Of a stretch of 64,000 nt of DNA, positions 9,007 to 17,705 are shown one piece after another. A program made the position numbers and the translations under genes. Position 1 is the stretch's first letter; each line of letters opens with the position of its first letter. The DNA is from Agromyces terreus. GTDB lineage: Bacteria; Actinomycetota; Actinomycetes; Actinomycetales; Microbacteriaceae. The notes below the pieces were generated by a model. It saw nothing but the letters and a program-made list of their open reading frames with translations, ran no database searches and was not told the DNA's origin. The stretch is from contig NZ_WBIS01000001.1 in the NCBI RefSeq assembly GCF_009749465.1, forward strand, positions 930,001-994,000, read 5' to 3'.

Positions 9007-9051
9007 GGCATGAGAAGGGCCTCGCGGATGCCGCGGGGCCCGACTCATGCC
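9007..9051. terminator. Bidirectional terminator between glpK and trpD
   Basis: Two-tier hairpin: GGCATGAG/CTCATGCC outer stem (9007-9014 with 9044-9051) and an 11-bp inner stem with one G-U pair (9017-9027 with 9031-9041), separated by a small internal loop. It sits between two convergent stop codons. Confidence 0.75.
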
Positions 9052-9061
9052 ACCGGTCAGC

Positions 9062-10126
9062 TCATGCCGCCGATCCGCGCCGGGTCGCCGCGATCCAGTC
9101 GTCGAGCTTGCGTGCGGCGGCGCCGCTGTCGATCGCCGCCGAGGCGACGGCCATCTTCTCGGCGAATCGGTCGAGGATCGCGCGCTGCACCTGCGACGGG
9201 TCCTTCGCGAGCTCGAACGAGACGAGGCCCGCGGCCGCATTGAGCACGACGATGTCGCGCACCGGCCCGGTCTCGCCGGCGAAGACGCGATGCACGATCT
9301 CGGCGTTGTGCGCGGCATCGCCGCCTGCGAGCTGATCGATCCGGGCGCGCGCGATGCCGAGGTCGCGCGGGTCGAGGTCGTGCTCCTTGACGGTGCCCCG
9401 CGAGACCTCCCACACGTGGCTGTGGCCGGTGGTCGTGAGCTCGTCGAGGCCGTCGTCGCCCCGGAAGACCAGGGCGGTCGCGCCGCGGGTCTGGAACACG
9501 CCGACGATGAGCGGCACGCGGTCGAGATGCGCGACGCCGACGGCGGATGCCTCGGGGCGCGCGGGGTTGCAGAGCGGGCCGAGGAAGTTGAACACGGTCG
9601 GCACGCCGAGCTGCGCGCGCACGGGGCCCGCGTGCCGGAATCCGGGGTGGAACGCGGCCGCGAATGCGAAGGTGATGCCGGTCTCCTCGAGCACCTCGGC
9701 GACCCGCTCGGGCGGCATCGCGAGATCGATGCCGAGCGCGCCGAGCACGTCGGACGCACCGGAAGCCGAACTCGCCGCGCGATTTCCGTGCTTGATCACG
9801 GGCACGCCGGATGCCGCGGCCACCACCGACGCCATGGTCGACACGTTCACCGTGCCGAACCGATCGCCGCCGGTGCCGACGATGTCGAGCGCCATCGGGT
9901 CCACCGGCAGCGCAACCGCGTGCTCGAGGATGGCATCTCGGAACCCGACGACCTCGTCGACGGTCTCCCCCTTCACGCGCAATGCCACGAGGAAGCCGGC
10001 GAGCTGCGCCTGCGTCGCCGCGCCCGTCATGACCTGTTCCATGCACCACGCGGCATCCGAAACGCTGAGATCTTCGCCGTCGAGCAGGGTCGTGAGGATG
10101 TCGGGCCAATTCGTTTCCGCGGGCAT
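9062..10126 (-). CDS. trpD: Anthranilate phosphoribosyltransferase
   Basis: 354 aa. Carries the PRPP motif DIVGTGGDRFGTVNVST (about residue 82), KHGNRAASSASGASD, and the NFLGPLCNPARP segment. Catalyses anthranilate + PRPP to phosphoribosyl-anthranilate, the second step of tryptophan synthesis. No other trp gene is in the window. The ATG at 10126 is chosen because a -10 element lies 7 bases upstream and upstream residues are not conserved. Divergent from ctaE; the same trpD/ctaE pairing is known in mycobacteria. Confidence 0.94.
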   Translation of the reverse strand: MPAETNWPDILTTLLDGEDLSVSDAAWCMEQVMTGAATQAQLAGFLVALRVKGETVDEVVGFRDAILEHAVALPVDPMALDIVGTGGDRFGTVNVSTMASVVAAASGVPVIKHGNRAASSASGASDVLGALGIDLAMPPERVAEVLEETGITFAFAAAFHPGFRHAGPVRAQLGVPTVFNFLGPLCNPARPEASAVGVAHLDRVPLIVGVFQTRGATALVFRGDDGLDELTTTGHSHVWEVSRGTVKEHDLDPRDLGIARARIDQLAGGDAAHNAEIVHRVFAGETGPVRDIVVLNAAAGLVSFELAKDPSQVQRAILDRFAEKMAVASAAIDSGAAARKLDDWIAATRRGSAA

Positions 10127-10133
10127 GGTCTCG

Positions 10134-10139
10134 ATCCTA
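10134..10139 (-). promoter_or_regulatory. -10 element TAGGAT, leaderless start of trpD
   Basis: On the minus strand TAGGAT is followed by 7 bases and the ATG at 10126. There is no Shine-Dalgarno sequence. No trp leader peptide or attenuator fits in such a short leader. Confidence 0.5.
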
Positions 10140-10178
10140 GCGAGCGGATTCACGGCTGATTCACGGCGCATCCACACC

Positions 10179-10200
10179 GGAAGTTAGGGCGACCTTACTT
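10179..10200. promoter_or_regulatory. Imperfect palindrome between trpD and ctaE, weakly DtxR/IdeR-like
   Basis: The block AAGTtAGGgcgaCCTtACTT (10181-10200) pairs 8 of 10 positions. Read on the minus strand from 10197 it matches 11 of 19 positions of the iron-box consensus TTAGGTTAGGCTAACCTAA (13 of 19 with the degenerate form). It lies about 55 bases upstream of the ctaE -10, a position suiting an activator or a trpD repressor. The regulator identity is a guess. Confidence 0.35.
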
Positions 10201-10254
10201 CTGGAGATCCGACACGGACCCCGACTATGACGAAAACTCAGCCCTGATTTCGGC

Positions 10255-10260
10255 CATAAT
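10255..10260 (+). promoter_or_regulatory. -10 element CATAAT, probable leaderless promoter of ctaE
   Basis: CATAAT is followed by 7 bases and GTG at 10268. An ATG at 10259 lies partly inside the hexamer and so cannot be in the transcript if this is the promoter. GAAAAC at 10232-10237 is the hexamer 17 bases upstream. Confidence 0.5.
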
Positions 10261-10267
10261 GGTCTTC

Positions 10268-10897
10268 GTGACGAGCACCTCTATGACTTTCCAGGCGAGC
10301 GCGCCCGTGATCAAACGACCGAACACCGTTGCGGTGGGCACGATCGTCTGGCTCGGAAGCGAAGTCATGTTCTTCGCCGGCCTGTTCGCGATCTACTTCA
10401 CGCTGCGGTCGACGTCGCCCGAGCTGTGGTCCGCAGAAGCCGGCGTGCTGAACTTCCCGTTCGCCCTGACGAACACGATCATCCTCGTGCTGTCGTCGGT
10501 GACCTGCCAGTTCGGCGTCTTCGCGGCCGAGAAGATGAAGCCCTACGCGACCAGCTGGAAGCCGTGGGACTGGGGCATGGTCGAGTGGTTCTTCCTCACC
10601 TTCGCCATGGGCGCCGTGTTCGTCTCCGGTCAGGTCTGGGAGTACGCGACCCTCGTCTCCGAGGGCATCGCGCTCGACTCGAACTCCTACGGCTCCGCGT
10701 TCTACCTCACGACCGGCTTCCACGGCCTGCACGTGACCGGCGGCCTCATCGCGTTCCTGCTCGTCATCGGCCGGGTCTTCGCGGTCAAGAACTTCGGACA
10801 CAAGGAGGCGACGAGCGCAATCGTCGTCTCGTACTACTGGCACTTCGTCGACGTCGTCTGGATCGGCCTCTTCCTTGTCATCTACGTCCTCAAATAG
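10268..10897 (+). CDS. ctaE: Cytochrome c oxidase subunit III
   Basis: About 209 aa, five membrane segments: [77 protein letters not shown] and [15 protein letters not shown]. The E in GSEVMFF and the H pair in TGFHGLHV are conserved in this subunit. It stabilises the aa3 core in the bc1-aa3 supercomplex. Start is uncertain: GTG 10268 (chosen from the -10 spacing), ATG 10259 or ATG 10283. First gene of ctaE-qcrC-qcrA-qcrB. Confidence 0.92.
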   Translation: MTSTSMTFQASAPVIKRPNTVAVGTIVWLGSEVMFFAGLFAIYFTLRSTSPELWSAEAGVLNFPFALTNTIILVLSSVTCQFGVFAAEKMKPYATSWKPWDWGMVEWFFLTFAMGAVFVSGQVWEYATLVSEGIALDSNSYGSAFYLTTGFHGLHVTGGLIAFLLVIGRVFAVKNFGHKEATSAIVVSYYWHFVDVVWIGLFLVIYVLK

Positions 10898-10946
10898 TCG
10901 CAAGCAGGAGCGCCGACCCAGCATGCCCGTGAACAGGAAGAATCCC

Positions 10947-11741
10947 ATGAACCGCCAGAAGCGACGCACCGGCCGCCGGCACCCGCTCGCAACGGTCGCC
11001 TTGCTCGCGATCGGCCTCGTCTTCACCGGAGGCGCGTACGCGGCGCTCAGCGCCGGCACCACCGCTCAGGCCGAGACCGACACCACCTCGCAGCAGACCA
11101 TCGACGAGGGCAAGAAGCTCTTCCAGGCGAACTGCGCGACGTGCCACGGGCTCTCCGCCCAGGGCACCGACAACGGCCCCAGCCTCATCGGCGTCGGCGC
11201 CGCGGCGGTCGACTTCCAGGTCGGCACCGGCCGCATGCCCATGCAGATGCAGGGCCCGCAGGCTCAGGAGAAGCCGGTCCAGTTCACCGATGAGCAGGTC
11301 AAGCAGCTCGCGTACTACGTCGCCTCCCTCGGCCCGGGCCCCGACATCCCCTCCGATCACCTCGTGAACGGCGGCGGCGATGCGGCCAGCGGCGCCGAGC
11401 TCTTCCGCATCAACTGCGCGATGTGCCACAACGTCGCCGGCGCGGGCGGCGCCCTCACCGAGGGCAAGTTCGCTCCCCCGCTCACCGACGTCTCGGGCGT
11501 CCACATCTACGAGGCGATGGTCACGGGCCCGCAGAACATGCCCGTGTTCAACGACCTGAACATCTCGCCCGAAGACAAGCGCGACATCATCACGTACCTC
11601 AAGTACGTCCAGGACAACGCCTCCCCCGGCGGATTCGAGCTGGGCTCGCTCGGCCCGGTCGCCGAGGGTCTGTTCATCTGGATCTTCGGTCTCGGCGCGA
11701 TCGTCGCGATCACCGTGTGGATCACGGCGAAGTCCAACTAG
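10947..11741 (+). CDS. qcrC: Diheme cytochrome c subunit of the bc1 complex
   Basis: 264 aa. N-terminal anchor (LATVALLAIGLVFTGGAYAAL), then two c-type domains with CATCH (about residue 63) and CAMCH (about residue 161), and a C-terminal membrane helix (GLFIWIFGLGAIVAITVWI). In actinobacteria this subunit replaces a separate cytochrome c and wires bc1 directly to aa3. ATG 10947 is chosen because AGGAAG sits 6 bases upstream; ATG 10923 is an in-frame alternative. Confidence 0.93.
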   Translation: MNRQKRRTGRRHPLATVALLAIGLVFTGGAYAALSAGTTAQAETDTTSQQTIDEGKKLFQANCATCHGLSAQGTDNGPSLIGVGAAAVDFQVGTGRMPMQMQGPQAQEKPVQFTDEQVKQLAYYVASLGPGPDIPSDHLVNGGGDAASGAELFRINCAMCHNVAGAGGALTEGKFAPPLTDVSGVHIYEAMVTGPQNMPVFNDLNISPEDKRDIITYLKYVQDNASPGGFELGSLGPVAEGLFIWIFGLGAIVAITVWITAKSN

Positions 11742-11778
11742 CGCACGCCGGTACCGAAGTACCTGAAGAAGGAGAACC

Positions 11779-12855
11779 ATGGCCCAGGACGACAACAGCG
11801 GAGCTGAACTCGCCGCTGCCGACTCGTCGCATGCCGCGCACGAATCCGATGCCTCGCCCGGCACCGCGCTGATCGTTCAGGACGCGTTCGAGAACCCGGG
11901 TTTCCCGGCGCACCGACCCCGTGTGACCGATGAGAACCCGCAGCGCGAGAAGCGCGCGCAGCGCACGGTCTACACGCTCTTCTACCTCTCGATCGTCGGG
12001 AGCCTGTGGGCGGTCGCCGCGTACATGCTCTTCCCGATGGAGTCGAACAACGCGGGCGACGTGCGCCTGAACAACCTGTTCTTCGGTCTGGGCGCGGCGC
12101 TCGCGCTGCTCGCGCTCGGCATCGGCATCGTGCACTGGGGCAAGTCCGTGATGCAGGACGTCGAGCTCGTCGACGAGCGACACGCCATCGGCGGCACGCC
12201 CGAGACGCAGGCCGCGGCCGTCAAGGTGTTCACCGATGCCGACCGCGAGTCGGGCTTCACGCGTCGCTCGGTCATCCGCAACAGCCTCATCGCCGCGATC
12301 GTCGTGTTCCCGCTTCCCGCCGTGGTCGCGTTCCGCGGACTGGCGCCCCAGGACCAGCTTCCCGTCCCGCTGCTGAGCCACACCATGTGGAGCAAGGGCA
12401 CGCGCCTGACGCTCGACCCGAGCGGTGCGCCGATCAAGGCCGCCGACGTCACCATCGGCAGTGCGTTCCACGTGATCCCCGAGGGTCTCACCGACCTCGA
12501 GCACGGCAAGCTCGACGAGAAGGCCAAGGCCGCCGTCCTGCTCATGCGCCTCGAGCCCGGCGACCTGAACGAACTGCCCGAGCGCAAAGACTGGTCGTAC
12601 GACGGGATCGTCGCCTACTCCAAGATCTGCACGCACGTCGGCTGCCCCGTGGCGCTCTACGAGCAGCACACGCACCACCTGCTCTGCCCGTGCCACCAGT
12701 CCCAGTTCGACGTCTCCAACCACTGCGAGGTCATCTTCGGACCGGCCAAGCGCCCGCTGCCCCAGTTGCCGATCGCGGTCGACGACGAGGGCTACCTCAT
12801 CGCGCAGAGCGACTTCACCGAACCCGTCGGCCCGAGCTTCTGGGAGCGTCATTGA
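11779..12855 (+). CDS. qcrA: Rieske iron-sulfur subunit of the bc1 complex
   Basis: 358 aa. N-terminal cytosolic tail, three predicted membrane segments (about residues 63-85, 100-125 and 170-190; the actinobacterial form), then the Rieske domain with CTHVGCP and CPCHQSQFD near residue 290-320 supplying the two Cys and two His of the [2Fe-2S] cluster. Takes electrons from menaquinol to QcrC. Strong GAAGGAGAACC before the ATG. The stop codon overlaps the qcrB start (TTGA). Confidence 0.95.
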   Translation: MAQDDNSGAELAAADSSHAAHESDASPGTALIVQDAFENPGFPAHRPRVTDENPQREKRAQRTVYTLFYLSIVGSLWAVAAYMLFPMESNNAGDVRLNNLFFGLGAALALLALGIGIVHWGKSVMQDVELVDERHAIGGTPETQAAAVKVFTDADRESGFTRRSVIRNSLIAAIVVFPLPAVVAFRGLAPQDQLPVPLLSHTMWSKGTRLTLDPSGAPIKAADVTIGSAFHVIPEGLTDLEHGKLDEKAKAAVLLMRLEPGDLNELPERKDWSYDGIVAYSKICTHVGCPVALYEQHTHHLLCPCHQSQFDVSNHCEVIFGPAKRPLPQLPIAVDDEGYLIAQSDFTEPVGPSFWERH

Positions 12856-14459
12856 GTACCGCATCGCCCACCACTGACACGCAGAAGCGGTCGTTCACGA
12901 CCTCTGCGGCCGTCTATGTGAACGAACGCACGAGCATCGCGGGCTTCATCAAGGAGCTCGGCCGCAAGGCGTTCCCCGACCACTGGTCGTTCCTGCTCGG
13001 CGAGGTCGCGCTCTTCTCGTTCGTCGTCATCCTCATCTCGGGAACGTTCCTGACGTTCTTCTTCCAGGCCTCGATGGCAGAGGTCCACTACGACGGCTCG
13101 TACGTTCCGCTCAAGGGCGTCGAGATGTCCGTCGCGATGGCGTCGACCCTGGACATCTCCTTCGACGTCCGCGGCGGCCTCTTCGTCCGTCAGATGCACC
13201 ACTGGGCGGCGCTGCTGTTCGTCGCGGCCATCGGCCTGCACATGCTCCGCATCTACTTCACCGGCGCATTCCGCAAACCCCGCGAGTTCAACTGGGTGAT
13301 CGGCTTCACGCTGTTCATCCTCGCCATGGCCGAAGGCTTCACCGGCTACTCGCTTCCCGACGACCTGCTCTCGGGCAACGGCCTTCGCATCATCGACGGC
13401 CTGGTCAAGGGCATCCCGGTGATCGGTACGTGGACCTCGTTCCTCATCTTCGGCGGCGAGTTCCCCGGCACTCAGATCGTCGGCCGGCTCTACTCGCTGC
13501 ACATCATGATCCTGCCCGCGCTGGTCATCGCCTTCATCGCGCTGCACCTCGTGTTCGTGGTCGTCCACAAGCACACGCAGTACGCCGGGCCGGGCAAGAC
13601 GCAGCAGAACGCCGTCGGCCCGCCCATCCTGCCGATCTACGCGGCGAAGGCCGGTGGCTTCTTCTTCATCATCTTCGGTGTCATCGCCCTGATCGCGGCG
13701 CTGTTCACCATCAACCCGATCTGGAACTACGGTCCGTACGACCCGTCCCCCGTGTCGGCCGGAACGCAGCCCGACTGGTACATCGGCTTCGCCGACGGCG
13801 CCCTGCGTCTCATTCCGCCGGGCTGGGAGTTCGTCTGGCTCGACCGCACGTGGTCGTTCAACATCATCGTCCCGCTCGTGGCCATCGGCATCTTCATCGT
13901 GCTGGTGCTGATGTACCCGTTCATCGAGGCGTGGATCACCGGCGACAAGCGCGAGCACCACATCGCCGACCGTCCCCGCAACGCCCCGACGCGCACCGCC
14001 ATCGGCGCCGCCGGCGTCACGTTCTACGCCGGGCTCTGGGCGGCGGCGAGCTCCGACATCCTGGCCACGCACTTCTGGTTGACGATGGAGGGCGTGATCC
14101 ACGCGCTCCAGGCCGTCGTCGTCATCGGTCCGTTCATCGCGTACTTCATCACGAAGCGCGTCTGCATCGCCCTCCAGAAGAAGGATCGCGAGATCGTTCT
14201 CCACGGCTACGAGTCGGGTCGTATCGTCCGTCTCCCGGGCGGCGAGTACATCGAGGTGCACGAGCCCCTCGACGAGTACGACCGGTGGCGTCTGGTGAGC
14301 TTCGAGAGCTACGCCCCGCTCATGATCCGGCCCAATGCGCGCGGCAAGATCACCGCCGGTCAGCGGTTCCGGGCCTCGCTCTCCCGTTGGTTCTTCGAGG
14401 ATCGCATCGCTCCCGTGACCAAGGGCGAACTCGAGTCCGGTCACGGCGAACACCACTGA
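12852..14459 (+). CDS. qcrB: Cytochrome b subunit of the bc1 complex
   Basis: 535 aa from TTG 12852, which overlaps the qcrA stop by 4 bases (TTGA), so translation is probably coupled. Heme-b ligand His residues lie in the helix with RQMHHWAALLFVAAIGLHMLR and in SLHIMILPALVIAFIALHLVF; PDWYIGF marks the C-terminal quinol region. There is a cytoplasmic C-terminal extension typical of actinobacteria. Works with QcrA and QcrC to oxidise menaquinol. A perfect hairpin starts 28 bases after the stop codon. Confidence 0.95.
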   Translation: MSTASPTTDTQKRSFTTSAAVYVNERTSIAGFIKELGRKAFPDHWSFLLGEVALFSFVVILISGTFLTFFFQASMAEVHYDGSYVPLKGVEMSVAMASTLDISFDVRGGLFVRQMHHWAALLFVAAIGLHMLRIYFTGAFRKPREFNWVIGFTLFILAMAEGFTGYSLPDDLLSGNGLRIIDGLVKGIPVIGTWTSFLIFGGEFPGTQIVGRLYSLHIMILPALVIAFIALHLVFVVVHKHTQYAGPGKTQQNAVGPPILPIYAAKAGGFFFIIFGVIALIAALFTINPIWNYGPYDPSPVSAGTQPDWYIGFADGALRLIPPGWEFVWLDRTWSFNIIVPLVAIGIFIVLVLMYPFIEAWITGDKREHHIADRPRNAPTRTAIGAAGVTFYAGLWAAASSDILATHFWLTMEGVIHALQAVVVIGPFIAYFITKRVCIALQKKDREIVLHGYESGRIVRLPGGEYIEVHEPLDEYDRWRLVSFESYAPLMIRPNARGKITAGQRFRASLSRWFFEDRIAPVTKGELESGHGEHH

Positions 14460-14487
14460 CGGCTGAACAGCTGAACCGCACCACCGA

Positions 14488-14538
14488 ATCGGGCACCGGA
14501 ACCATGTCGTTGGACACGACATGGTTCCGGTGCCCGAT
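14488..14538. repeat. Perfect 23-bp inverted repeat over a start codon
   Basis: Left arm 14488-14510, loop TGGAC 14511-14515, right arm 14516-14538, no mismatch; the next pair (14487/14539) fails. The ATG of the following gene (14504) lies in the left arm, and the codons for T-T-W-F-R-C-P lie in the right arm. It starts 28 bases after the qcrB stop and has no T run on either side. Confidence 0.95.
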
Positions 14539-15379
14539 CTGCATGCGTCGTCTCGCGCCGATCCAACGCCTCGTCATCGGCTGCGACACCGGGCACCGCT
14601 TCGATGTCTCCAAGCACGGCACCGTCACCCTGCTCCCCCCGAAAGCGCCCCGCACCATCGGCGACGACAGCGAGATGCTCGCGGCGAGGGCTTCGCTCCT
14701 CGACAGCCGACTGTACGAGCCGATCGCACACGCCGTCGTTCAGGCGACCGGGCAGTGGAGACGTTCGGAGGTTCACACCGCGCGCGATCCGTCGGCACGG
14801 CCTCGCATCGCCGACTTCGGCAGCGGCACGGGCTACTACACGAACGCTGTGGCCCGAGAACACGTGGGCTCGCCGGTGTTGGCCGCCGACCGCTCCCCCA
14901 TCGCGGCGCGGATGTCCGCGCGGGCCGTCGCCGACGCGACCGGCGTCATCCTCGACATCTGGCGCCCACTTCCCCTGAACGACGACGTCGTCGACATCGC
15001 GCTCAACGTCTTCGCTCCGCGAAATCCTGCCGAGTACGCACGCGTCATGCGAGCCGACGGGATCCTCGTCGTCGTCGTGCCACGCGAGGACCACCTCATC
15101 GAACTTCAGCGCGCAGGCGCCATGCTGAGCATCTCCGACGACAAAGGCGCCAAGGTGACCGCGGCACTGGTCGAAGCCGGCTTCACCCGCGAGACGGGCG
15201 CCGCGGTCGAATACCGCCGAGAGATCGACGCTGCACAACGCGAGCTGCTGACCGACATGGGACCGACGGCGCACCACGTACGCTCGGCCGATGAACGACC
15301 GAGCGGGAGCCCGGCCCGCTCATCGGTGACGGTGTCGGTCGAGGTGCTGACCTTCCGTCTGGACGCGCGCGGAGACTGA
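14504..15379 (+). CDS. RlmA-like 23S rRNA (guanine-N1) methyltransferase
   Basis: 291 aa. Residues 10-35 carry the RlmA-type zinc motif FRCPICMRRL...GCDTGHRFD followed by SKHGTVTLLPPKAPRTIGDD. Then comes an S-adenosylmethionine fold with IADFGSGTGYYT (about residue 105), AADRSP (strand 2) and a late acidic/hydrophobic strand LNVFAPRNPAEYARVM. The family methylates G745 or G748 in 23S rRNA helix 35, G748 methylation giving tylosin resistance in some actinomycetes; which base is used here is unknown. No Shine-Dalgarno sequence is visible, and the start codon is inside a 23-bp hairpin. TTG 14510 is an alternative start. Confidence 0.82.
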   Translation: MSLDTTWFRCPICMRRLAPIQRLVIGCDTGHRFDVSKHGTVTLLPPKAPRTIGDDSEMLAARASLLDSRLYEPIAHAVVQATGQWRRSEVHTARDPSARPRIADFGSGTGYYTNAVAREHVGSPVLAADRSPIAARMSARAVADATGVILDIWRPLPLNDDVVDIALNVFAPRNPAEYARVMRADGILVVVVPREDHLIELQRAGAMLSISDDKGAKVTAALVEAGFTRETGAAVEYRREIDAAQRELLTDMGPTAHHVRSADERPSGSPARSSVTVSVEVLTFRLDARGD

Positions 15380-15493
15380 ACGGGCGAGACGCCGGAACGC
15401 TGCCAGGAGCGCGACGCTCGGCCCAACCCTTCACGGCCCAGCATGGGACCGAGCGGCACGCAGCGAATGAAGTTGTTGCGTCTGGAACGCCGG

Positions 15494-15525
15494 AACGGCC
15501 CTCACAACGTATTGTGAGGGCCGTT
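15494..15525. terminator. Bidirectional terminator between the methyltransferase gene and ctaF
   Basis: 14-bp perfect stem (15494-15507 with 15512-15525) around CGTA. Flanking bases CGCCGG and CGGCG extend it by several pairs with one bulge. It separates two convergent operons. Confidence 0.85.
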
Positions 15526-15545
15526 CGGCGTGTAGAACCGTAGGG

Positions 15546-15968
15546 TCAGCGGGCGAAGTTTCCGCGGTAGTACTCGTAGACCCAGCCGACGAGGCTGATG
15601 ACGCCGATGCCGACCGCGATGAAGCTGATCCAGAAGCCGACCGCGAGCCCGAGGAAGAGCAGCGCCGCGGAACCCGCGAGCATGATCGGCCACCAGCTCC
15701 AGGGGCTGAAGAAGCCCAGCTCGGGGTCGCCGTCGTCGATGTTCGCGTCGAGACGGTCTTCCGGCAGCTCCGCACCCTGCGCCTTGTGCACGCGGCCGAG
15801 GTAGAACGCGATGAAGGCGGCGAGCACGGCGCTCAGGGAGATGGCGACCAGTCCGACCCATTCGACGCCGGGCTCGAGCTCGTCGACCGCGGTCCACGCG
15901 ATGTAGATCGCCGCGGCGACCGCGAAGAATCCGGCCAGGATCCAGAAGAGAATCACATTCGCGCGCAC
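15546..15968 (-). CDS. ctaF: Cytochrome c oxidase subunit IV (actinobacterial type)
   Basis: 140 aa with four membrane segments: VILFWILAGFFAVAAAIYIAW, VGLVAISLSAVLAAFIAFYL, SWWPIMLAGSAALLFLGLAV and WISFIAVGIGVISLVGWVY. The signature DPELGFFSPWSWWP after the second helix is characteristic of the actinobacterial CtaF. GTG start at 15968 abuts the ctaD stop codon (TAAGTG). Small structural subunit of the aa3 oxidase. Confidence 0.93.
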   Translation of the reverse strand: MRANVILFWILAGFFAVAAAIYIAWTAVDELEPGVEWVGLVAISLSAVLAAFIAFYLGRVHKAQGAELPEDRLDANIDDGDPELGFFSPWSWWPIMLAGSAALLFLGLAVGFWISFIAVGIGVISLVGWVYEYYRGNFAR

Positions 15969-17705
15969 TTACTTGACTTCCTTCGTCTCGACGTCGAACA
16001 CGGGCGCATCGGGCGCATCCTTGCCCGCACCGATGCCGACGGGGATGCCGGCCTCGGGGTGGTTGAGATCGAACGCGGGAGACTCCGAACGGATACGCGG
16101 GATCGAGGTGAAGTTGTGCCGCGGGGGCGGGCAGCTGGTGGCCCACTCGAGCGAGCGACCGTATCCCCACGGGTCGTTCACGGTCACCTTGGGCGCACGA
16201 CGCGCGGTGATGTACACGTTCAGGAAGAAGGGAATCAGCGAGATGGCCAGGATCGCCGACCCGATGGTCGACAGCTGGTTCATCCAGGTGATGTTGTCTT
16301 CGGGCAGGTACGAGTAGTACCGACGCGGCATCGCGACGACGCCCAACCAGTGCTGGATGAGGAAGGTCGTGTGGAAGCCGATGAACAGCAGCCAGAAGTG
16401 CCACTTGCCCAGCGTCTCGTTGAGCATCTTGCCGGTCCACTTCGGCCACCAGAAGTAGAAGCCGGCGAACATCGCGAACACGACGGTGCCGAAGACGACG
16501 TAGTGGAAGTGCGCGACGACGAAGTAGGTGTCGGAGACCGCGAAGTCGAGCGGCGGCGAGGCGAGGATGACGCCCGTGAGCCCGCCGAAGACGAAGGTGA
16601 TGAGGAAGCCGATCGACCAGACGAGCGGCGTCTCGAACGTGATCGATCCGCGCCACATCGTGCCGATCCAGTTGAAGATCTTCACGCCGGTCGGTACCGC
16701 GATGAGCATGGTCATCAAGGAGAAGAAGGGCAGCAGCACGGAACCCGTGACGTACATGTGGTGCGCCCAGACCGTGACCGAGAGAGCGGCGATCGCGATG
16801 GTCGCGTAGACCAGCGTCGAGTAGCCGAAGATCGGCTTGCGGCTGAACACCGGGAAGATCTCGGACACGATGCCGAAGAACGGCAGGGCGATGATGTAGA
16901 CCTCGGGGTGGCCGAAGAACCAGAACAGGTGCTGCCACAGGATGACGCCGCCGTTGGCGGGGTCGTAGATGTGCGCACCGAACACACGGTCGGCGCCGGC
17001 CGCCAGGATCGCAGCCGCGAGCACCGGGAAGGCCATCAGCACGAGGATCGAGGTGACGAGCGTGTTCCACGTGAAGATCGGCATGCGGAACATGGTCATG
17101 CCGGGGGCGCGCATCGTGATGATCGTCGTGATGAAGTTCACGGCGCCGAGGATGGTGCCGAAGCCCGAGAGGCCGAGGCCAAGCATCCAGAGATTGCCGC
17201 CCACACCCGGTGAGAACGTCGTCGATGCGAGCGGCTGATACGCGAACCATCCGAACGATGCGGCGCCCTGCGGCGTGAAGAATCCGGACACCGCCATGAG
17301 CGAGCCGAACGCGAACAGCCAGAACGCGAAGGCGTTCAGTCGCGGGAACGCGACGTCGGGCGCGCCGATCTGCAGCGGCATGAGCACGTTGGCGAAACCG
17401 GCGAACAGCGGCGTCGCGAACATCAGCAGCATGATCGTGCCGTGCATCGTGAAGAGCTGGTTGTACTGCTCACGGGTCTGGACGATCTCGAGACCGGGCT
17501 CGAAGAGCTGGGCGCGGATGATCAGCGCCATGACGCCGCCGATGCAGAAGAACACGAAGGAGGTGATCAGGTACATGTACCCGATGACCTTGTGGTCGGT
17601 GGAGGTGATCCACCGGACGAGGATGTTGCCCTTGCGTTCGACCTTCGGTGCGCCGAAGGGAAGGCTGCTCGACTGCGGCCGAGCCGGTGCGGTCGTGGTG
17701 CTCAT
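15969..17705 (-). CDS. ctaD: Cytochrome c oxidase subunit I
   Basis: 578 aa, twelve membrane segments. Heme and copper ligands are visible: [12 protein letters not shown] (low-spin heme a), FGHPEVYI with the cross-linked His/Tyr, [11 protein letters not shown] (Cu-B) and [11 protein letters not shown] (heme a3). The proton-channel Glu motif GHPEVYI is present. Core of the aa3 oxidase reducing O2. ATG 17705 overlaps the ctaC stop by 4 bases (ATGA), so ctaCDF is a coupled operon. Confidence 0.97.
   Translation of the reverse strand: MSTTTAPARPQSSSLPFGAPKVERKGNILVRWITSTDHKVIGYMYLITSFVFFCIGGVMALIIRAQLFEPGLEIVQTREQYNQLFTMHGTIMLLMFATPLFAGFANVLMPLQIGAPDVAFPRLNAFAFWLFAFGSLMAVSGFFTPQGAASFGWFAYQPLASTTFSPGVGGNLWMLGLGLSGFGTILGAVNFITTIITMRAPGMTMFRMPIFTWNTLVTSILVLMAFPVLAAAILAAGADRVFGAHIYDPANGGVILWQHLFWFFGHPEVYIIALPFFGIVSEIFPVFSRKPIFGYSTLVYATIAIAALSVTVWAHHMYVTGSVLLPFFSLMTMLIAVPTGVKIFNWIGTMWRGSITFETPLVWSIGFLITFVFGGLTGVILASPPLDFAVSDTYFVVAHFHYVVFGTVVFAMFAGFYFWWPKWTGKMLNETLGKWHFWLLFIGFHTTFLIQHWLGVVAMPRRYYSYLPEDNITWMNQLSTIGSAILAISLIPFFLNVYITARRAPKVTVNDPWGYGRSLEWATSCPPPRHNFTSIPRIRSESPAFDLNHPEAGIPVGIGAGKDAPDAPVFDVETKEVK

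Noticed and set aside
13430-14503. N-terminal extension of the methyltransferase frame through qcrB
   Set aside because: The frame is open, but the sequence is an Arg/His-rich shadow of qcrB. The zinc motif shows the protein starts around 14504.
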